NCBI GenBank assembly: GCA_021850485.1
Contig: JAJZLY010000005.1
Location: forward strand, 1 to 64,000
Direction of reading: 5' to 3'
Source: Bacillota bacterium
GTDB taxonomy: Bacteria; Bacillota; Sulfobacillia; JAJZYS01; JAJZLH01
DNA: 64,000 nucleotides
Shown here piece by piece: positions 1 through 9,254 of this stretch. The notes beneath the pieces are model-generated. The model searched no databases. It had not been told where the DNA came from and saw nothing but the letters and a program-made list of their open reading frames with translations. Made by a program: the position numbers and the translations under genes. Every line of letters begins with the position of its first letter. Within the stretch, counting starts at the first letter, position 1.

Positions 1-2
1 TG

Positions 3-482
3 TGGTTCACTGCCCAGTCAGGGCCCCGTGGTCCGGGCGCCATCGGGCGGATCACCACAGCCGGGACAGTGACCTTGTTTACCAAGGGCATGCCGTCCGG
101 GCTCCCTGGTGACATCGTGGCGGGTCCCGATGGGAACCTGTGGTTTACGCTCAGTTCACCGGCTGCCATCGGGCGAATCACACCATCGGGAACGATCTCG
201 GTGTTCACGAACGGCTTGTCTTCCAGTCCGAGCGCGCTGTTGGGCAACCTGGTGGCAGGAGCGGATGGGAACCTTTGGTTTACCGTACAGACCGGGGCTG
301 GTCCCGGTGCGATCGGGTGCATCACACCCGCGGGAAACATCTCTTTGTTCACGAACGGCCTCCTGGCCGGCGGACAGCCAGGGTTTAATCTGACAGCCGG
401 CGCAGGCGGAAGCCTGTGGTTCACGGACTCCGCCTTCGTCAATGGCAGCACCGTTACCGCCATTGGGCGGATCATCCCTTAG
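3..482 (+). CDS. Virginiamycin B lyase-like beta-propeller protein, 3' end only
   Basis: The reading frame is open from the first bases of the window, so the gene starts outside it. About 159 residues are visible. They consist of four repeats built around a W-F-T strand followed by A-I-G-R-I-T and a short P-S-G-T turn, the pattern of Vgb/streptogramin lyase-type propeller blades (NLWFT...AIGRITPSG). The protein ends right after the fourth IGRI. Such domains occur both in real lyases and in many secreted proteins of unknown role; the lyase catalytic residues cannot be judged from this fragment. No partner gene is visible downstream. Confidence 0.75.
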   Translation, partial: WFTAQSGPRGPGAIGRITTAGTVTLFTKGMPSGLPGDIVAGPDGNLWFTLSSPAAIGRITPSGTISVFTNGLSSSPSALLGNLVAGADGNLWFTVQTGAGPGAIGCITPAGNISLFTNGLLAGGQPGFNLTAGAGGSLWFTDSAFVNGSTVTAIGRIIP

Positions 483-909
483 ATCGTGCCGCCAGTGGAG
501 TGCAGCAGAGGAGTTCAGGTCCTGGAGCTCATCTGTCCTGTCCCGAAAAGGCTCCCTTTCGGCACGGGTGACTTCGGTGACGAGGTTTCACCGTGGGGCG
601 GGGCGCCCACAACCCCCAAATGGGCCCTGTGAACTTATGTATTGGAACGGAGTCCGTGAACTGGGCCCTCACTCGGTGGAGCGTGCCACGAGGCACCAGG
701 GCGAACGAGAACGGTCGGATTGAGCTCGGTGCCTAAACTCACGGGCCACCCTGGCATGTCCGGGAAACAGTCAAGACGGCCAAAGTGCAACTCATCTCCT
801 GTTGAAACCTCAGCGGCTACCTTTGGTGCATCGAGATTGACACCGACCAACGGGAGGAAGACGCTCTGGGTGGTCGAGCGTGACATGCGACTTGCGGAGG
901 TGGCTGATC
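483..909. other. Intergenic stretch without a convincing gene
   Basis: No reading frame here resembles a protein; the short frames on both strands overlap each other and lack ribosome binding sites. A perfect -35-like TTGACA lies at 837-842, with only a poor -10 candidate (GACGCT, 860-865) at 17 bp, which could drive the secreted protein downstream. A weak hairpin (CCGAAA/TTTCGG, about 543-562) follows the propeller gene and may be a terminator without a T-run. Confidence 0.4.
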
Positions 910-1524
910 TTGAAGCCCACACCATGGCGCCGCACTCTGAGTGCCGTAGCTGCGGGGGCAACGCTGTGTGCCCTGACCCTTGGCGGCATTCCCGCAGCAG
1001 CGGCCGGGGCCAGTCACTTGTCTTTGGTGTTTTTCTCCGGGGGCTATGGAGCGCACGCCAGCTGGGAGACCCAAGATGCACCAGCCGGGACTTTGCGCGG
1101 GATTGAGCTGGTGAATCCGCACGCAACTGGCAAGACATACGCCGGGGCGACCGTGACTGGGGTAACTGGGCTGACCATGTCCGAGATCACGCAGCTGTCC
1201 TTCATGATCGACACCAACCACTACATGGGGGCGGGTGCGCCGCGGTTCTCGGTCATCTTGTCAGACGGAGTCGTCCTCTACCCCTCCGCCGGTGACTGTT
1301 TTAACCGACCGATTGTGAAGAGCACAGGCTGGCAGACGGCCGAGTTCGCAGCTGGCAGCACACCCTGTATGATCTACGGCAGCACAGGCGGCCCAGCCAC
1401 CTGGCAGCAGTGGTCCGACACCCTCGGCAACCCGACGATCGACGCCCTCTACATCATTCAAGACGAAGGGCCAGCGACTGCCTACATCGCCAAGGTCTCA
1501 GTCAACGGTACGGTGGCACGCTAG
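910..1524 (+). CDS. Secreted protein of unknown function
   Basis: A protein of 204 residues that I do not recognise. The TTG start at 910 is chosen because GGAGG (896-900) lies 9 bases before it; the in-frame GTG at 880 has no well-spaced site. The N-terminus is a textbook Sec signal: basic KPTPWRR, a hydrophobic core, then AAAA-G-A-S as the likely cleavage zone near residue 30. The mature part is Gly-, Ser- and Thr-rich with two cysteines (in DCFNRP and TPCMIYG) that could form a disulfide. No catalytic motif or membrane anchor is seen, so release outside the cell is likely. It stands alone between non-coding stretches. Confidence 0.65.
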   Translation: MKPTPWRRTLSAVAAGATLCALTLGGIPAAAAGASHLSLVFFSGGYGAHASWETQDAPAGTLRGIELVNPHATGKTYAGATVTGVTGLTMSEITQLSFMIDTNHYMGAGAPRFSVILSDGVVLYPSAGDCFNRPIVKSTGWQTAEFAAGSTPCMIYGSTGGPATWQQWSDTLGNPTIDALYIIQDEGPATAYIAKVSVNGTVAR

Positions 1525-1580
1525 CAGCCGCAGGGTTGGTCAGGGAAGCGATGGATGCCCATCAACATGACATAACGACA

Positions 1581-1604
1581 GAGTTGACATGAAAACGTCA
1601 ACTC
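1581..1604. repeat. Perfect 8-bp inverted repeat with embedded TTGACA
   Basis: GAGTTGAC (1581-1588) and GTCAACTC (1597-1604) form a perfect inverted repeat around an 8-base spacer. TTGACA (1584-1589) overlaps the left arm and could be a -35 box, which would make the repeat a candidate operator for the small gene at 1639. No good -10 is visible, so this is tentative. Confidence 0.4.
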
Positions 1605-1638
1605 GATGAAGCGAATGACAGGTACGCGATAAGAAGCG

Positions 1639-1980
1639 TTGTACTTCGTTATGGGTGACCGTGATCTGGCCCGTCTTGGTCCAGCGGGAGGAGAATTCGC
1701 GTTGTCTGAAGTCCAGCCCCGCTACCGCCTCGTCCAGTGCCCGCACGATCAGTCTCAAGGTGGCAGGCCGGGTCTTTGGTTCGTCTTGCACACCGACGCG
1801 GGTGACGCATGTCACCGTGGGGTCGGATACGCCAGCCGGGAAGAGGCCCTAGAGACAGCACGCCTGCAGGCCTGGCTGGAAGCGGCGCTCGGCATCTATG
1901 CGGCAGAGGTGGCACAGACGGCCCAGGCCGCGGGATCGAGAAGGCCCCAGGGCACGAGACGTCCGGCGCCAAGACGCTGA
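1639..1980 (+). CDS. Small hypothetical protein
   Basis: A frame of 113 codons starting with TTG (an in-frame ATG follows at 1651). The middle reads as a plausible folded domain: RYRLVQCPHD, GLWFVLHTDAGDACHRGVGYASREEALE and then an amphipathic helix, with a basic Pro/Arg tail. The line G-Y-A-S-R-E-E-A-L resembles small domains in which a strand is followed by an EEA helix. I cannot name a family. There is no clear ribosome binding site, and the opposite strand is also open in part, so its reality is uncertain. It stands alone upstream of the convergent glucan operon. Confidence 0.4.
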   Translation: MYFVMGDRDLARLGPAGGEFALSEVQPRYRLVQCPHDQSQGGRPGLWFVLHTDAGDACHRGVGYASREEALETARLQAWLEAALGIYAAEVAQTAQAAGSRRPQGTRRPAPRR

Positions 1981-2076
1981 CATCGAACTGAGGCGCGGAC
2001 CCCCCTGCAGTCGGAGGGCGCCGCGGCGACAGTGCGGTCCTCGCTCCTGGCCAGGAGACCGAGCCGGCCGCGGCGG

Positions 2077-3222
2077 TTAGCGCGCACCGTCTGTGTGGGC
2101 CATCTGCAAAAACCAGTCGCGAACCTGGCGAAAGACGGCCACCACCTCAGCTGTGAAGGCGGCTGGACCAGCCCGTCGCCATGGTTCCGGCGTGAAGTAA
2201 GACGACACCTCGGCCAGCGGTCCGGCGGCGTCTGCCCAATAGAGCATGTGGAAGATGTCGGACTGTGTGAACCACAGCGCCGCCTCTTTGGCGTTACGAC
2301 CTTGGGCCAGTTGCCAGATCTGCTCTAAGAACGTCCACACCTGGCGCTGGGCCGAACTTGAAAAAAAGATGTCCGGCGTCCCCGTGCCCGCCCAGGTGGC
2401 GGCGCCGTCGACGCTAAGAGGTGGCCCCAGCTGGGCCAGCGCCGAGGCCCGCACCGTTTGCACACCGGCTCGCTCAAGGGCCGCCGGCAGGCTTGCCAAA
2501 AAGTCCAAGATGCCAGTGTCGCGGTGATGGTGCTCACCGAACGTCTCCATATCCCACCCAACCAGACCGGATGACTGTGGCGCTTGGCGCAGCCGCCGGG
2601 CGAAGCGGTCCGCGGTCATCGGCCAGCCAGGTGCCGTGCGATCGCTGAACCGGTAGCCGACGTCGTCGGAGAGCTGTCGATGGCGCAAGATCACTGGCAG
2701 TCCGGCCAGGCTGCGGATCAGCGGCCCATCCGGCCGGACGCCCAGATGCGGTGAGCGGTCGGCCAGCACGGCCAGGCAGCCGGCGCGGGAGAGGGCTTCG
2801 GCCACCGCTTGGGACAGCCACATTTCGGTGGTGTCGGTGACCTGGCCGCGAAAACGGCGCATGGCCCGCCTGTAGCGGGGAAGGTCCAGGCAAAACAAAA
2901 AGCCGTGCCGGGGCGACACCCCGACCCGGTCGATCGTGGGCGGCAGATGGGTGAAGGCATGTGCCACATCCGGAGCCCACTTTCGGGCTTGCCAGAGCAG
3001 TGTGTCCGTGACTGCCACCGAGGCCGGCCAGCCGCTTTCTTGCAACATGGCCAGCACCGGGCGGTAGCACAATTCGGAGATGCGCTCCAGGTAGTGGCGG
3101 TTCATGGCGTCGTCGTGCACTGCGTTTACCATCTCGGTCAGAGACAGTCCGGCCAAGGGCAAAGCGGGCAAGCGCAGACGGCGCGGTTGGTGGGCGATCA
3201 GATAGAAGGCGACTTGGTTCAT
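2077..3222 (-). CDS. Glycoside hydrolase family 57-like protein
   Basis: A protein of 381 residues. The start is the ATG at 3222, which overlaps the stop of the upstream glycosyltransferase as ATGA. Family GH57 (alpha-amylase/4-alpha-glucanotransferase type) is shown by the N-terminal YLIAHQPRRLR (HQP motif, residues 7-17) and by WDMETFGEHHHRDTG (about 223-237), the conserved region that carries the catalytic acid. In GH57 amylases the nucleophile Glu sits in a T-E-G motif roughly 70 residues earlier; the matching spot here reads L-A-D-R (Asp155). Such GH57-like proteins with altered catalytic residues are known, so activity is uncertain. Its place as last gene behind GT4 and GH15 points to intracellular alpha-glucan metabolism. 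There is no signal peptide. Confidence 0.8.
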   Translation of the reverse strand: MNQVAFYLIAHQPRRLRLPALPLAGLSLTEMVNAVHDDAMNRHYLERISELCYRPVLAMLQESGWPASVAVTDTLLWQARKWAPDVAHAFTHLPPTIDRVGVSPRHGFLFCLDLPRYRRAMRRFRGQVTDTTEMWLSQAVAEALSRAGCLAVLADRSPHLGVRPDGPLIRSLAGLPVILRHRQLSDDVGYRFSDRTAPGWPMTADRFARRLRQAPQSSGLVGWDMETFGEHHHRDTGILDFLASLPAALERAGVQTVRASALAQLGPPLSVDGAATWAGTGTPDIFFSSSAQRQVWTFLEQIWQLAQGRNAKEAALWFTQSDIFHMLYWADAAGPLAEVSSYFTPEPWRRAGPAAFTAEVVAVFRQVRDWFLQMAHTDGAR

Positions 3223-4424
3223 CGCTGGCCGGTCACATAGCTGACCCGATCTGCCCACAGTTCCAAGATGTGGGCCCAGGCGTAGCGTTGCGCAGAAATC
3301 TCGCCGCCTTTTCGGATCTCGGCCACCAGGTCCGGCCGGGAGATGGCAGTCTTCAGGTGGTGGACGATCTCGCTCGGTTCGCCGGTGTTGACCACAAAGG
3401 CGTTGTCCAGATGGCGGGCGTAGTACTCGCCGGTCTCGCCGACCACCGCCACACCGCCCTGGGCCATGGTTTCCAGGCCAACGTAACCAAAGGGCTCGAT
3501 CTCGCTCTGGGCCAACACGGCATCGGCCATGCGGTACAGCGCGCGCAGCTGCGCCGGCAAAATCGGCTGCGGGTGCACCACCAGGTCGATGTTCCGGCCG
3601 ACCGTGGCCCCGATGCGCAGACCCAAGCGGCGCGCTTCGGCCAAGACCTCGTCGCCGTACGGCTCGCTGTCGCCTCGGATGAAGAATAGGGGCGAGAACC
3701 CTTCCGACTTCATGATGGCGACCGCCCTGATCGCTTCTATCCAGCTCTTTTGCGGGTCGAAGCGAGCGACTTTGAGCAGCAGCGGCCGCTTGCCGGCCAA
3801 CTGGCTGAGCGGTGCCGAGAGCAAAGGATCGCCCGGCAAGAAGGCCTCTGGATCGAGGCCGTTTGGCACCACCACCGCATCGACGCCGAACTTCTGCAGC
3901 CGCATCTTCATGTACTGGCTGACTGTGAACACCCGGGCCACTCGATTCAGGGCCAGCCAGTCGATGCGATCGGCACCGTAGAGCTGATTGGAGTTATAGA
4001 GAAGCGGCACCCGCTCCAAGAGCCCGCGCTGGGCGAGCAGGCCGGACAAGGTGATCAAGGCGGGAACGGTCTGCCAATCCTCGGCCTGGACCAAGACCTG
4101 GTCCCCTTGGCCCAAGGCCGGCTCAATCCCGTCGGCCAGGACACGCTGCGGCCACGACTCGGCGAGATCACGCAGCTTCGCCTCTTCGCCCTCGTAGACG
4201 CCTTTGGGGTTGTGCTGCGAGATGCGCTGGCCCCACCGCCACAACTGCACGCCCTGGCGCACTTCACGGCCTGGCTGGGCCGGATCGCCGACGAAGGTCA
4301 AGGTGACCTGGTCGCCGTGGCGGGCGAAGGCCCGGGCCATTCCCCACACCCGCACCTGCAAGCCGCCGACGGTGGCGTAGGGGTCTGGGCCCTCCATCGC
4401 CAGCAGGAAGATGTGGCGTCCCAT
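3219..4424 (-). CDS. GT4-type glycosyltransferase, glycogen synthase-like
   Basis: A 401-residue GT-B fold enzyme. The start at 4424 is preceded by AGGGGG. The N-terminus (LLAMEGPDPYATVGGLQVRV) has the glycogen/starch synthase-like G-G-L loop that binds the nucleotide sugar. The C-terminal half has the retaining GT4 signature E-x7-E in SEIEPFGYVGLE followed by ETMAQGGVAVVGETGEY. A K-R-P-L-L-L-K-V-A-R-F segment marks the start of the donor-binding domain. The donor (ADP- or UDP-glucose) cannot be told from sequence. It lies between the GH15 gene and the GH57-like gene, which it overlaps by 4 bases, so making and trimming an alpha-glucan is the likely common task. Confidence 0.85.
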   Translation of the reverse strand: MGRHIFLLAMEGPDPYATVGGLQVRVWGMARAFARHGDQVTLTFVGDPAQPGREVRQGVQLWRWGQRISQHNPKGVYEGEEAKLRDLAESWPQRVLADGIEPALGQGDQVLVQAEDWQTVPALITLSGLLAQRGLLERVPLLYNSNQLYGADRIDWLALNRVARVFTVSQYMKMRLQKFGVDAVVVPNGLDPEAFLPGDPLLSAPLSQLAGKRPLLLKVARFDPQKSWIEAIRAVAIMKSEGFSPLFFIRGDSEPYGDEVLAEARRLGLRIGATVGRNIDLVVHPQPILPAQLRALYRMADAVLAQSEIEPFGYVGLETMAQGGVAVVGETGEYYARHLDNAFVVNTGEPSEIVHHLKTAISRPDLVAEIRKGGEISAQRYAWAHILELWADRVSYVTGQR

Positions 4425-4591
4425 GGTGCACCCCCTAGGCGGTCTTGCAAGCGGGAGCGGGGAGAAGCGAACATCTGCCCCTGGGGCCGGGCGGTGGCCC
4501 ATCGGCTATGGCGCAACGCCCGGATCTGTCTCGGTGTCCTTAGTGCCAAACCGGCGTCGCTAAGGCCAGACGCCGCCTGCGCCAGCCGAGA

Positions 4592-6559
4592 TCAGTTCGG
4601 CTGGGTGGCGAGCTCTTGCCCCTTGGCCGCCAGGGCCAGCACGGTGGACACGAAGGCGCTGTGCGACCAGGTCAAGGGCGAGACCGACAGCGGCTCATGG
4701 GTCTCGGGGTGGACCTGCTCGGCCATGATGCCAGACGGCAAGGCGTGACTGGCACACCAGGAGACCAGGGATTGGGCCGCGTCCAGCGACGCCCGGTCGG
4801 TCGCCTCCCGGATCAGGGTGCGGGCCGCCCACAGTGTGGCGATGAACCAGGGGTTGCCTGGGATCTCGGCCGAGTTGGGCAGGGCGGTCTGGTATTGGTC
4901 GTTGGTATAGCGGGCGATGCCGCCGTCACAGGGCTGCACGCACAGGATCTGGCGGATCTGCTGCCAGGTCTCCGTCAGCCGCGGGTGAGCCATCTCGTCG
5001 AACTGCGAGAGTCCCAGCAGTGCTGAGTCAGCGGTCATATCCAACTCGATCAGATGGCCCTCCGGGTTGGTCAGGCCGCATCTGGCCAATCTGCCGACCT
5101 GGTCGTTCCAGAAATGCTCGTAAAACGCTACCGCCATCTTCTGGCCAGCCTGGCGGAAGACGTCTGCCTCCTGTGTCTCACCGAAGGCCTGGGCGAAGTG
5201 TGCACCTGCCGCCAGACCGGCCACGGTCGCACCGATCGTATAGGCGTGGATGCCCCAGCGTTCCTCCCACAGGTCGTAGGTGGGCAGGGGCAGGCCGGTC
5301 GCCGGGTCGACGTGAGCAGCCAGGAAGGACGCGGCCTTGATGATGAACGACCGGTAGTGCGGGCGGATCACCTCCACCTGGTGGTGGCGGCTGAACATTC
5401 GGCCGAGCGCCCACAGCACCAGCGCTGTCTCGTCCTCCTGAATCGGCAGCGCCGGTCTGCCATCCCGCCAAGACGCATGCCAGGTGGACCCGGGCGTGCC
5501 ATCGGGGTTGTACTTGTGTCCCAGGTAGCCACCAGGTTGCAGCAAGGGACAGATGAACGAGAAGAATTTCTCCGCCAGGTGGCTGTGGCCGCCCTCGTCC
5601 AGTGAGTCGGCGACCAAAGCGCCATCTCGCCCCCAGACGTAGTTGTAGGTGTCTTGCGCGTAGCGGATCAAATCGTAGTCGGTTGAGGCGATGATGCCAC
5701 CTTGGTGGTCGACCTGGGTGGCGACCGTGAGCAGGCTGCGCCGGAACAAAGGCTCGATGCTCGGATCCGTGATGGTGTCTAGCTTCGGCGGGCGGGCCCC
5801 CACCCAAAGCCGCCAGTAGGAGCGGGTGCGCCCTAACAACTCCTCCGGTCCCTTGTCCAAGATCAGCCGATTCAGTCGCTCCACCTCGGCCAGGCTCTGG
5901 CCAAAGGCCATCCAGTACCACATCCGCTCGCCCACCTTAAGCGTGAAGCGGATGGTCGCATCCACCGCACCTTGGGCCACCGGGTTGCCTTCCAGCACGC
6001 CGTCCTCGGCGTCTCGCCAGGTGCCCTCCAAACCGTGCATCTCGCTCTGACCGACGGCGAACTGATCGAAGCTGCCGCTGGGTGAGAGGCCGGCTCGCAG
6101 CACATAGCGGTCGTCCTTGAAGTGGACGATGGCGGGGATCTGGCTGAGATAGGTGGCGCTGTCCCCCACGGTCGTCTCCAGCAGGTGGAAGTCTTGCTGG
6201 AAGAACAGGCGAAGTTCGCCCCCCCGGCTGCCGTCCAAAGAGTAGGTGTCGATTTGCCGCAGATAGACCGTCTCATTGAAATCGACCACGTCCTGACACT
6301 TCAGGCGCAAGCCTAAGTCCGCTGACACCAAGGACACCTGGGTGACCAGGGTGTCCTCCTGATAGGCCATCGATTCAGGCGTGAAGCCGTCGTCGCCAAC
6401 CCAGGCGAAGCGCCCGTCTCGCCAGACGCCAAAATGGCAAGGGTGACCAGCCGTCTGGTTTTCCTTGCCAATGTTCGGGTAGTAGACATCGGTCAGATGA
6501 TAAGAGCGGTCAAAATTGACGGCGAGACGCCCGTTGCCAATCGGCAGATCACGCGGCAT
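4592..6559 (-). CDS. Glycoside hydrolase family 15 protein (glucoamylase/glucodextranase-like)
   Basis: A protein of 655 residues, first gene of the minus-strand glucan operon, with GAGGTGG just upstream of its ATG. An N-terminal beta-sandwich domain (residues 1 to about 270, starting MPRDLPIGNGRLAVNFDR) precedes an alpha/alpha-barrel. Barrel hallmarks are YNYVWGRDGAL, the DLWEERWGIHAYT motif with the general acid Glu, and MAEQVHPET...PLTWSHS near the C-terminus, which carries the general base Glu. No signal peptide is present, so it acts inside the cell, releasing glucose from alpha-glucans; some members hydrolyse trehalose. Glucose from this reaction could feed the divergently transcribed glucose dehydrogenase and gluconokinase. 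Confidence 0.88.
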   Translation of the reverse strand: MPRDLPIGNGRLAVNFDRSYHLTDVYYPNIGKENQTAGHPCHFGVWRDGRFAWVGDDGFTPESMAYQEDTLVTQVSLVSADLGLRLKCQDVVDFNETVYLRQIDTYSLDGSRGGELRLFFQQDFHLLETTVGDSATYLSQIPAIVHFKDDRYVLRAGLSPSGSFDQFAVGQSEMHGLEGTWRDAEDGVLEGNPVAQGAVDATIRFTLKVGERMWYWMAFGQSLAEVERLNRLILDKGPEELLGRTRSYWRLWVGARPPKLDTITDPSIEPLFRRSLLTVATQVDHQGGIIASTDYDLIRYAQDTYNYVWGRDGALVADSLDEGGHSHLAEKFFSFICPLLQPGGYLGHKYNPDGTPGSTWHASWRDGRPALPIQEDETALVLWALGRMFSRHHQVEVIRPHYRSFIIKAASFLAAHVDPATGLPLPTYDLWEERWGIHAYTIGATVAGLAAGAHFAQAFGETQEADVFRQAGQKMAVAFYEHFWNDQVGRLARCGLTNPEGHLIELDMTADSALLGLSQFDEMAHPRLTETWQQIRQILCVQPCDGGIARYTNDQYQTALPNSAEIPGNPWFIATLWAARTLIREATDRASLDAAQSLVSWCASHALPSGIMAEQVHPETHEPLSVSPLTWSHSAFVSTVLALAAKGQELATQPN

Positions 6560-6581
6560 GACACCACCTCACTTGATTTTA

Positions 6582-6608
6582 TTGTCACCCAAAAGTCGCC
6601 CCTATACT
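6582..6608 (+). promoter_or_regulatory. Possible promoter of the glucose dehydrogenase operon
   Basis: TTGTCA (6582-6587) and TATACT (6603-6608) resemble sigma-70 boxes, but the 15-bp spacer is shorter than ideal. It sits in the 118-bp gap between the divergent GH15 and glucose dehydrogenase genes, about 70 bp before the latter. Confidence 0.35.
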
Positions 6609-6677
6609 ACTGGCAGGAGGCGTTGGACCCAAGGGGAAGCGTTTCTCTAAGAGCGCACAGGGCCAGGAGGCGGACGG

Positions 6678-7736
6678 ATGAAAGCGGGCGTGATCACACC
6701 GGGCGTCCCGAATTCCTATCGAGTGGCCGATATGGCGGAGCCGGATGCGCACGGCCGGGTGCTGTTTCGCCCGGATCTGATCGGCATCTGCGGCACCGAC
6801 CAGGAGATTGTGGCCGGGCTGTACGGCGAGGCGCCGCCGGGAGATCCGGCGCTGATCCTGGGCCACGAAGTGCTGGGCACGGTGCTGGAGGTGCCGCCCG
6901 AAAGCCAGCTGCGGCCCGGCGACCGGGTGGTGCCGATCGTGCGCCGGCCCTGTGACCACTGTTATCCCTGCTCGCTCGGTCAGTGGGATCAGTGTCAGAG
7001 CGGCGACTACACCGAGCGAGGGATCAAGGGCCGCCACGGCTCGTTGTCTGAACGGGCTACGGCGTCTGAGGACTTTTTGGTCCAGGTGCCGGCCGCCGTT
7101 GGCGACGCCGGAGTGTTGGTCGAACCTGGCTCAGTGGTGGCCAAGGCCCTGCGCCAGGCCGAGTTGGCCCAACGCCGGCTGCCGTGGGTGCCGCACACGG
7201 CCCTGGTCACCGGGGCGGGGCCGATTGGACTGCTCGCCACCTTGCTGCTCAGCCAGCGCGGCTACGCCGTGACCGTGCTGGACCAGGTGGAGGCCACCTC
7301 GGGGCGGGCGCTGGCGGCCAAGGCGGTGGGCGCATCCTACGCCCAGGGCAGTCAGAATCTGCCCTCGGGCGCCCTGTTTGACCTGGTGATCGAAGCCACC
7401 GGCTTCAGCCCGCTGGTATTTGAAGCTGCCGCCTGGCTGGCGCCGGGCGGGGCGATGGTGCTGACCGGCGTGACCGGTGGCCATCGCCAGGTGGTCGAGG
7501 ACACCAATCAGTTCAATCAGCGCATGGTGCTGCACAACCAGCTGATGGTGGGCAGCGTCAACGCCGGCCGCCAGGACTACCTGACCTCGGTCGGCATGCT
7601 GGAGCGGGCGGCAACTGAGCATCCGGGCTGGACCGCAGCCCTGATCACCCGGCGGGTGGCGATGGCCGATTTCGCATCTGGACTCGACCATCAACCCACA
7701 GACGTCAAGGTGGTGGTGACCGTTGCCAAGACGTGA
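6678..7736 (+). CDS. gdh: Glucose 1-dehydrogenase, zinc-dependent MDR family
   Basis: A 352-residue medium-chain dehydrogenase with AGGAGG upstream of the ATG. GICGTD (catalytic zinc Cys), GHEVLG (zinc His-Glu) and the structural zinc cluster CDHCYPCSLGQWDQC are present, as is the Rossmann stretch VTGAGPIGLLATLLL. The form GICGTDQEIV-AGLYGEAPPG...LILGHEVLGTV is the pattern of archaeal-type glucose dehydrogenases (Sulfolobus, Haloferax), which oxidise glucose and often galactose to the lactone with NAD(P). The next gene is a gluconate-kinase-like FGGY enzyme, which fits a non-phosphorylated entry from glucose to gluconate to 6-phosphogluconate. Substrate range is inferred from family and context. 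Confidence 0.85.
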   Translation: MKAGVITPGVPNSYRVADMAEPDAHGRVLFRPDLIGICGTDQEIVAGLYGEAPPGDPALILGHEVLGTVLEVPPESQLRPGDRVVPIVRRPCDHCYPCSLGQWDQCQSGDYTERGIKGRHGSLSERATASEDFLVQVPAAVGDAGVLVEPGSVVAKALRQAELAQRRLPWVPHTALVTGAGPIGLLATLLLSQRGYAVTVLDQVEATSGRALAAKAVGASYAQGSQNLPSGALFDLVIEATGFSPLVFEAAAWLAPGGAMVLTGVTGGHRQVVEDTNQFNQRMVLHNQLMVGSVNAGRQDYLTSVGMLERAATEHPGWTAALITRRVAMADFASGLDHQPTDVKVVVTVAKT

Positions 7737-7802
7737 GCGAAGAGGCGAGGAAAGTCTGCCCTGGGCTGGGGCGGGGAGCCGCCGGCCAACGGGACTAAGC
7801 TG

Positions 7803-9254
7803 ATGGCGGTGCTGGCACTCGACATCGGCACCTCGTCGGCCCGGGCCGTCGTGTTCGACCAAAGCGGACATCGCCTGGGGCCTGAGGGACAAACCCGCTA
7901 CCAGGTGCAGACCACAGCTGCCGGCGGTGCCCAGTTGTCCGCCAGCCAGATCAGAGACGGCCTGTTCGCCGCCATTGACCAGGCCCTGCACGGTGTCGAT
8001 GCGGCCGTCGAAGCAGTCGGCATCTCCTGTTTCTGGCACAGTTTTTTGGCCCTCAGTGCAGCTGGCGCACCACGCTCAGCGGTCTACACCTGGGAGGATC
8101 GCACCTTCGTGGCTGCGTTGCCGGCCCTGACTGCCGCCCTGGACGCAGATGCCTATCAGCAGCGTACCGGCTGTCATCTGCACCCGAGCTATCCGCCAGC
8201 CAAAGTGGCGGGCTTCGTGGCCGCCGGCCAGAGGGTCGAGATGGTGGGATCGTTCAGCGCCTATCTGGTCGGGCAGTTGTTCGGCCAGGTGCAAGAGGGC
8301 ATTTCCATGGCCTCGGCCTCTGGCTTCTTTGACCGCACCCGCCGCCAGTGGGATACCAGGACTCTGGTCGCAGTCGGTGTACCGGCGGGGGCCATGCCGA
8401 CGATTGGAGAGGGCTGGGTGGGCCAGCGGCTACGCCCGGCGCTCGCTCGCCGCTGGCCGAAATTGGCGGCCGCCAAATGGCTGTTCCCGATCGGCGACGG
8501 GGCGGCGGCAAGCCTGTCGTCTGCCGGCCGCTCCGATACCGCCGTGTTGTCCCTGGGTACCTCAGGCGGCTTGCGCCGGCTGACCGACCAGCCGCCCGCA
8601 CAAATCCCGCAGCCCTTGTTTTGCTATCTACTGGACAGCGAGCGGTCGGTGCTGGGTGGGGCGCTCAGCGGCGGCGGCAACGTGCTGGCCTGGCTGCACC
8701 AGGTCACCGAGCTGGCCGACTGGGCAGAGGTGGCGGGGCTGCTCAACCGCCGGCCGGTTGGCCAAGGCGGCGTCATGGCCTGGCCGCATCTGGCCGGCAT
8801 GCGTAGCCCCAACTGGGAATGGGACGCCTCCGGTGTGCTGGTGGGATTGTCCCTGGCGACAAAGCCGGCGGATCTGATGGCCGCCATGGTCGAGGCCATC
8901 TGCTGTGACTTTAGGACCATCTTCCAGGCCCTGCAATCGGTGCTGCCAGCCAATCGGGTGGAGGCCAGCGGCGGCGCCCTGCTGGCGGTGCGGCAGTGGC
9001 CGCAGTGGCTGGCCGACGCCCTGGAGGTGCCGGTCTCGGTGCCCAAGGAGGCTGAGGGCTCGGCGTGGGGGGCGGCCAAGATGGCGTTTTCGGCGCTCGG
9101 CCAAGTGGCGCGCCTGAGTGTCGGACCAAGCCGCCGCTACACGCCAAAACCCCAAGGGCAGGCGCGATTTGAACGTCTGCAGGCCACGCGGCTGGAAGTC
9201 AGCGGCCATCTTAGCGCAATATGGGACGTACTAGCGAAGGAGAGATTGCCATGA
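7803..9254 (+). CDS. gntK: FGGY-family carbohydrate kinase, probable gluconokinase
   Basis: A protein of 483 residues of the FGGY kinase family. The N-terminal ATP-binding motif [13 protein letters not shown], the substrate-side [10 protein letters not shown] and TWEDRTFV, and the C-terminal phosphate 2 motif [20 protein letters not shown] followed by [10 protein letters not shown] are visible. GTSSARA and TWEDR are closest to the gluconokinase branch, and the position after glucose dehydrogenase supports gluconate as the substrate. It would make 6-phosphogluconate for the oxidative pentose phosphate or Entner-Doudoroff path. The start ATG has only a weak ribosome site. Its stop overlaps the transketolase start by 4 bases. 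Confidence 0.82.
   Translation: MAVLALDIGTSSARAVVFDQSGHRLGPEGQTRYQVQTTAAGGAQLSASQIRDGLFAAIDQALHGVDAAVEAVGISCFWHSFLALSAAGAPRSAVYTWEDRTFVAALPALTAALDADAYQQRTGCHLHPSYPPAKVAGFVAAGQRVEMVGSFSAYLVGQLFGQVQEGISMASASGFFDRTRRQWDTRTLVAVGVPAGAMPTIGEGWVGQRLRPALARRWPKLAAAKWLFPIGDGAAASLSSAGRSDTAVLSLGTSGGLRRLTDQPPAQIPQPLFCYLLDSERSVLGGALSGGGNVLAWLHQVTELADWAEVAGLLNRRPVGQGGVMAWPHLAGMRSPNWEWDASGVLVGLSLATKPADLMAAMVEAICCDFRTIFQALQSVLPANRVEASGGALLAVRQWPQWLADALEVPVSVPKEAEGSAWGAAKMAFSALGQVARLSVGPSRRYTPKPQGQARFERLQATRLEVSGHLSAIWDVLAKERLP

Noticed and set aside
3750-4748. 332-codon frame on the plus strand
   Set aside because: Antisense to the GT4 gene and the end of the GH15 gene; low-complexity composition.
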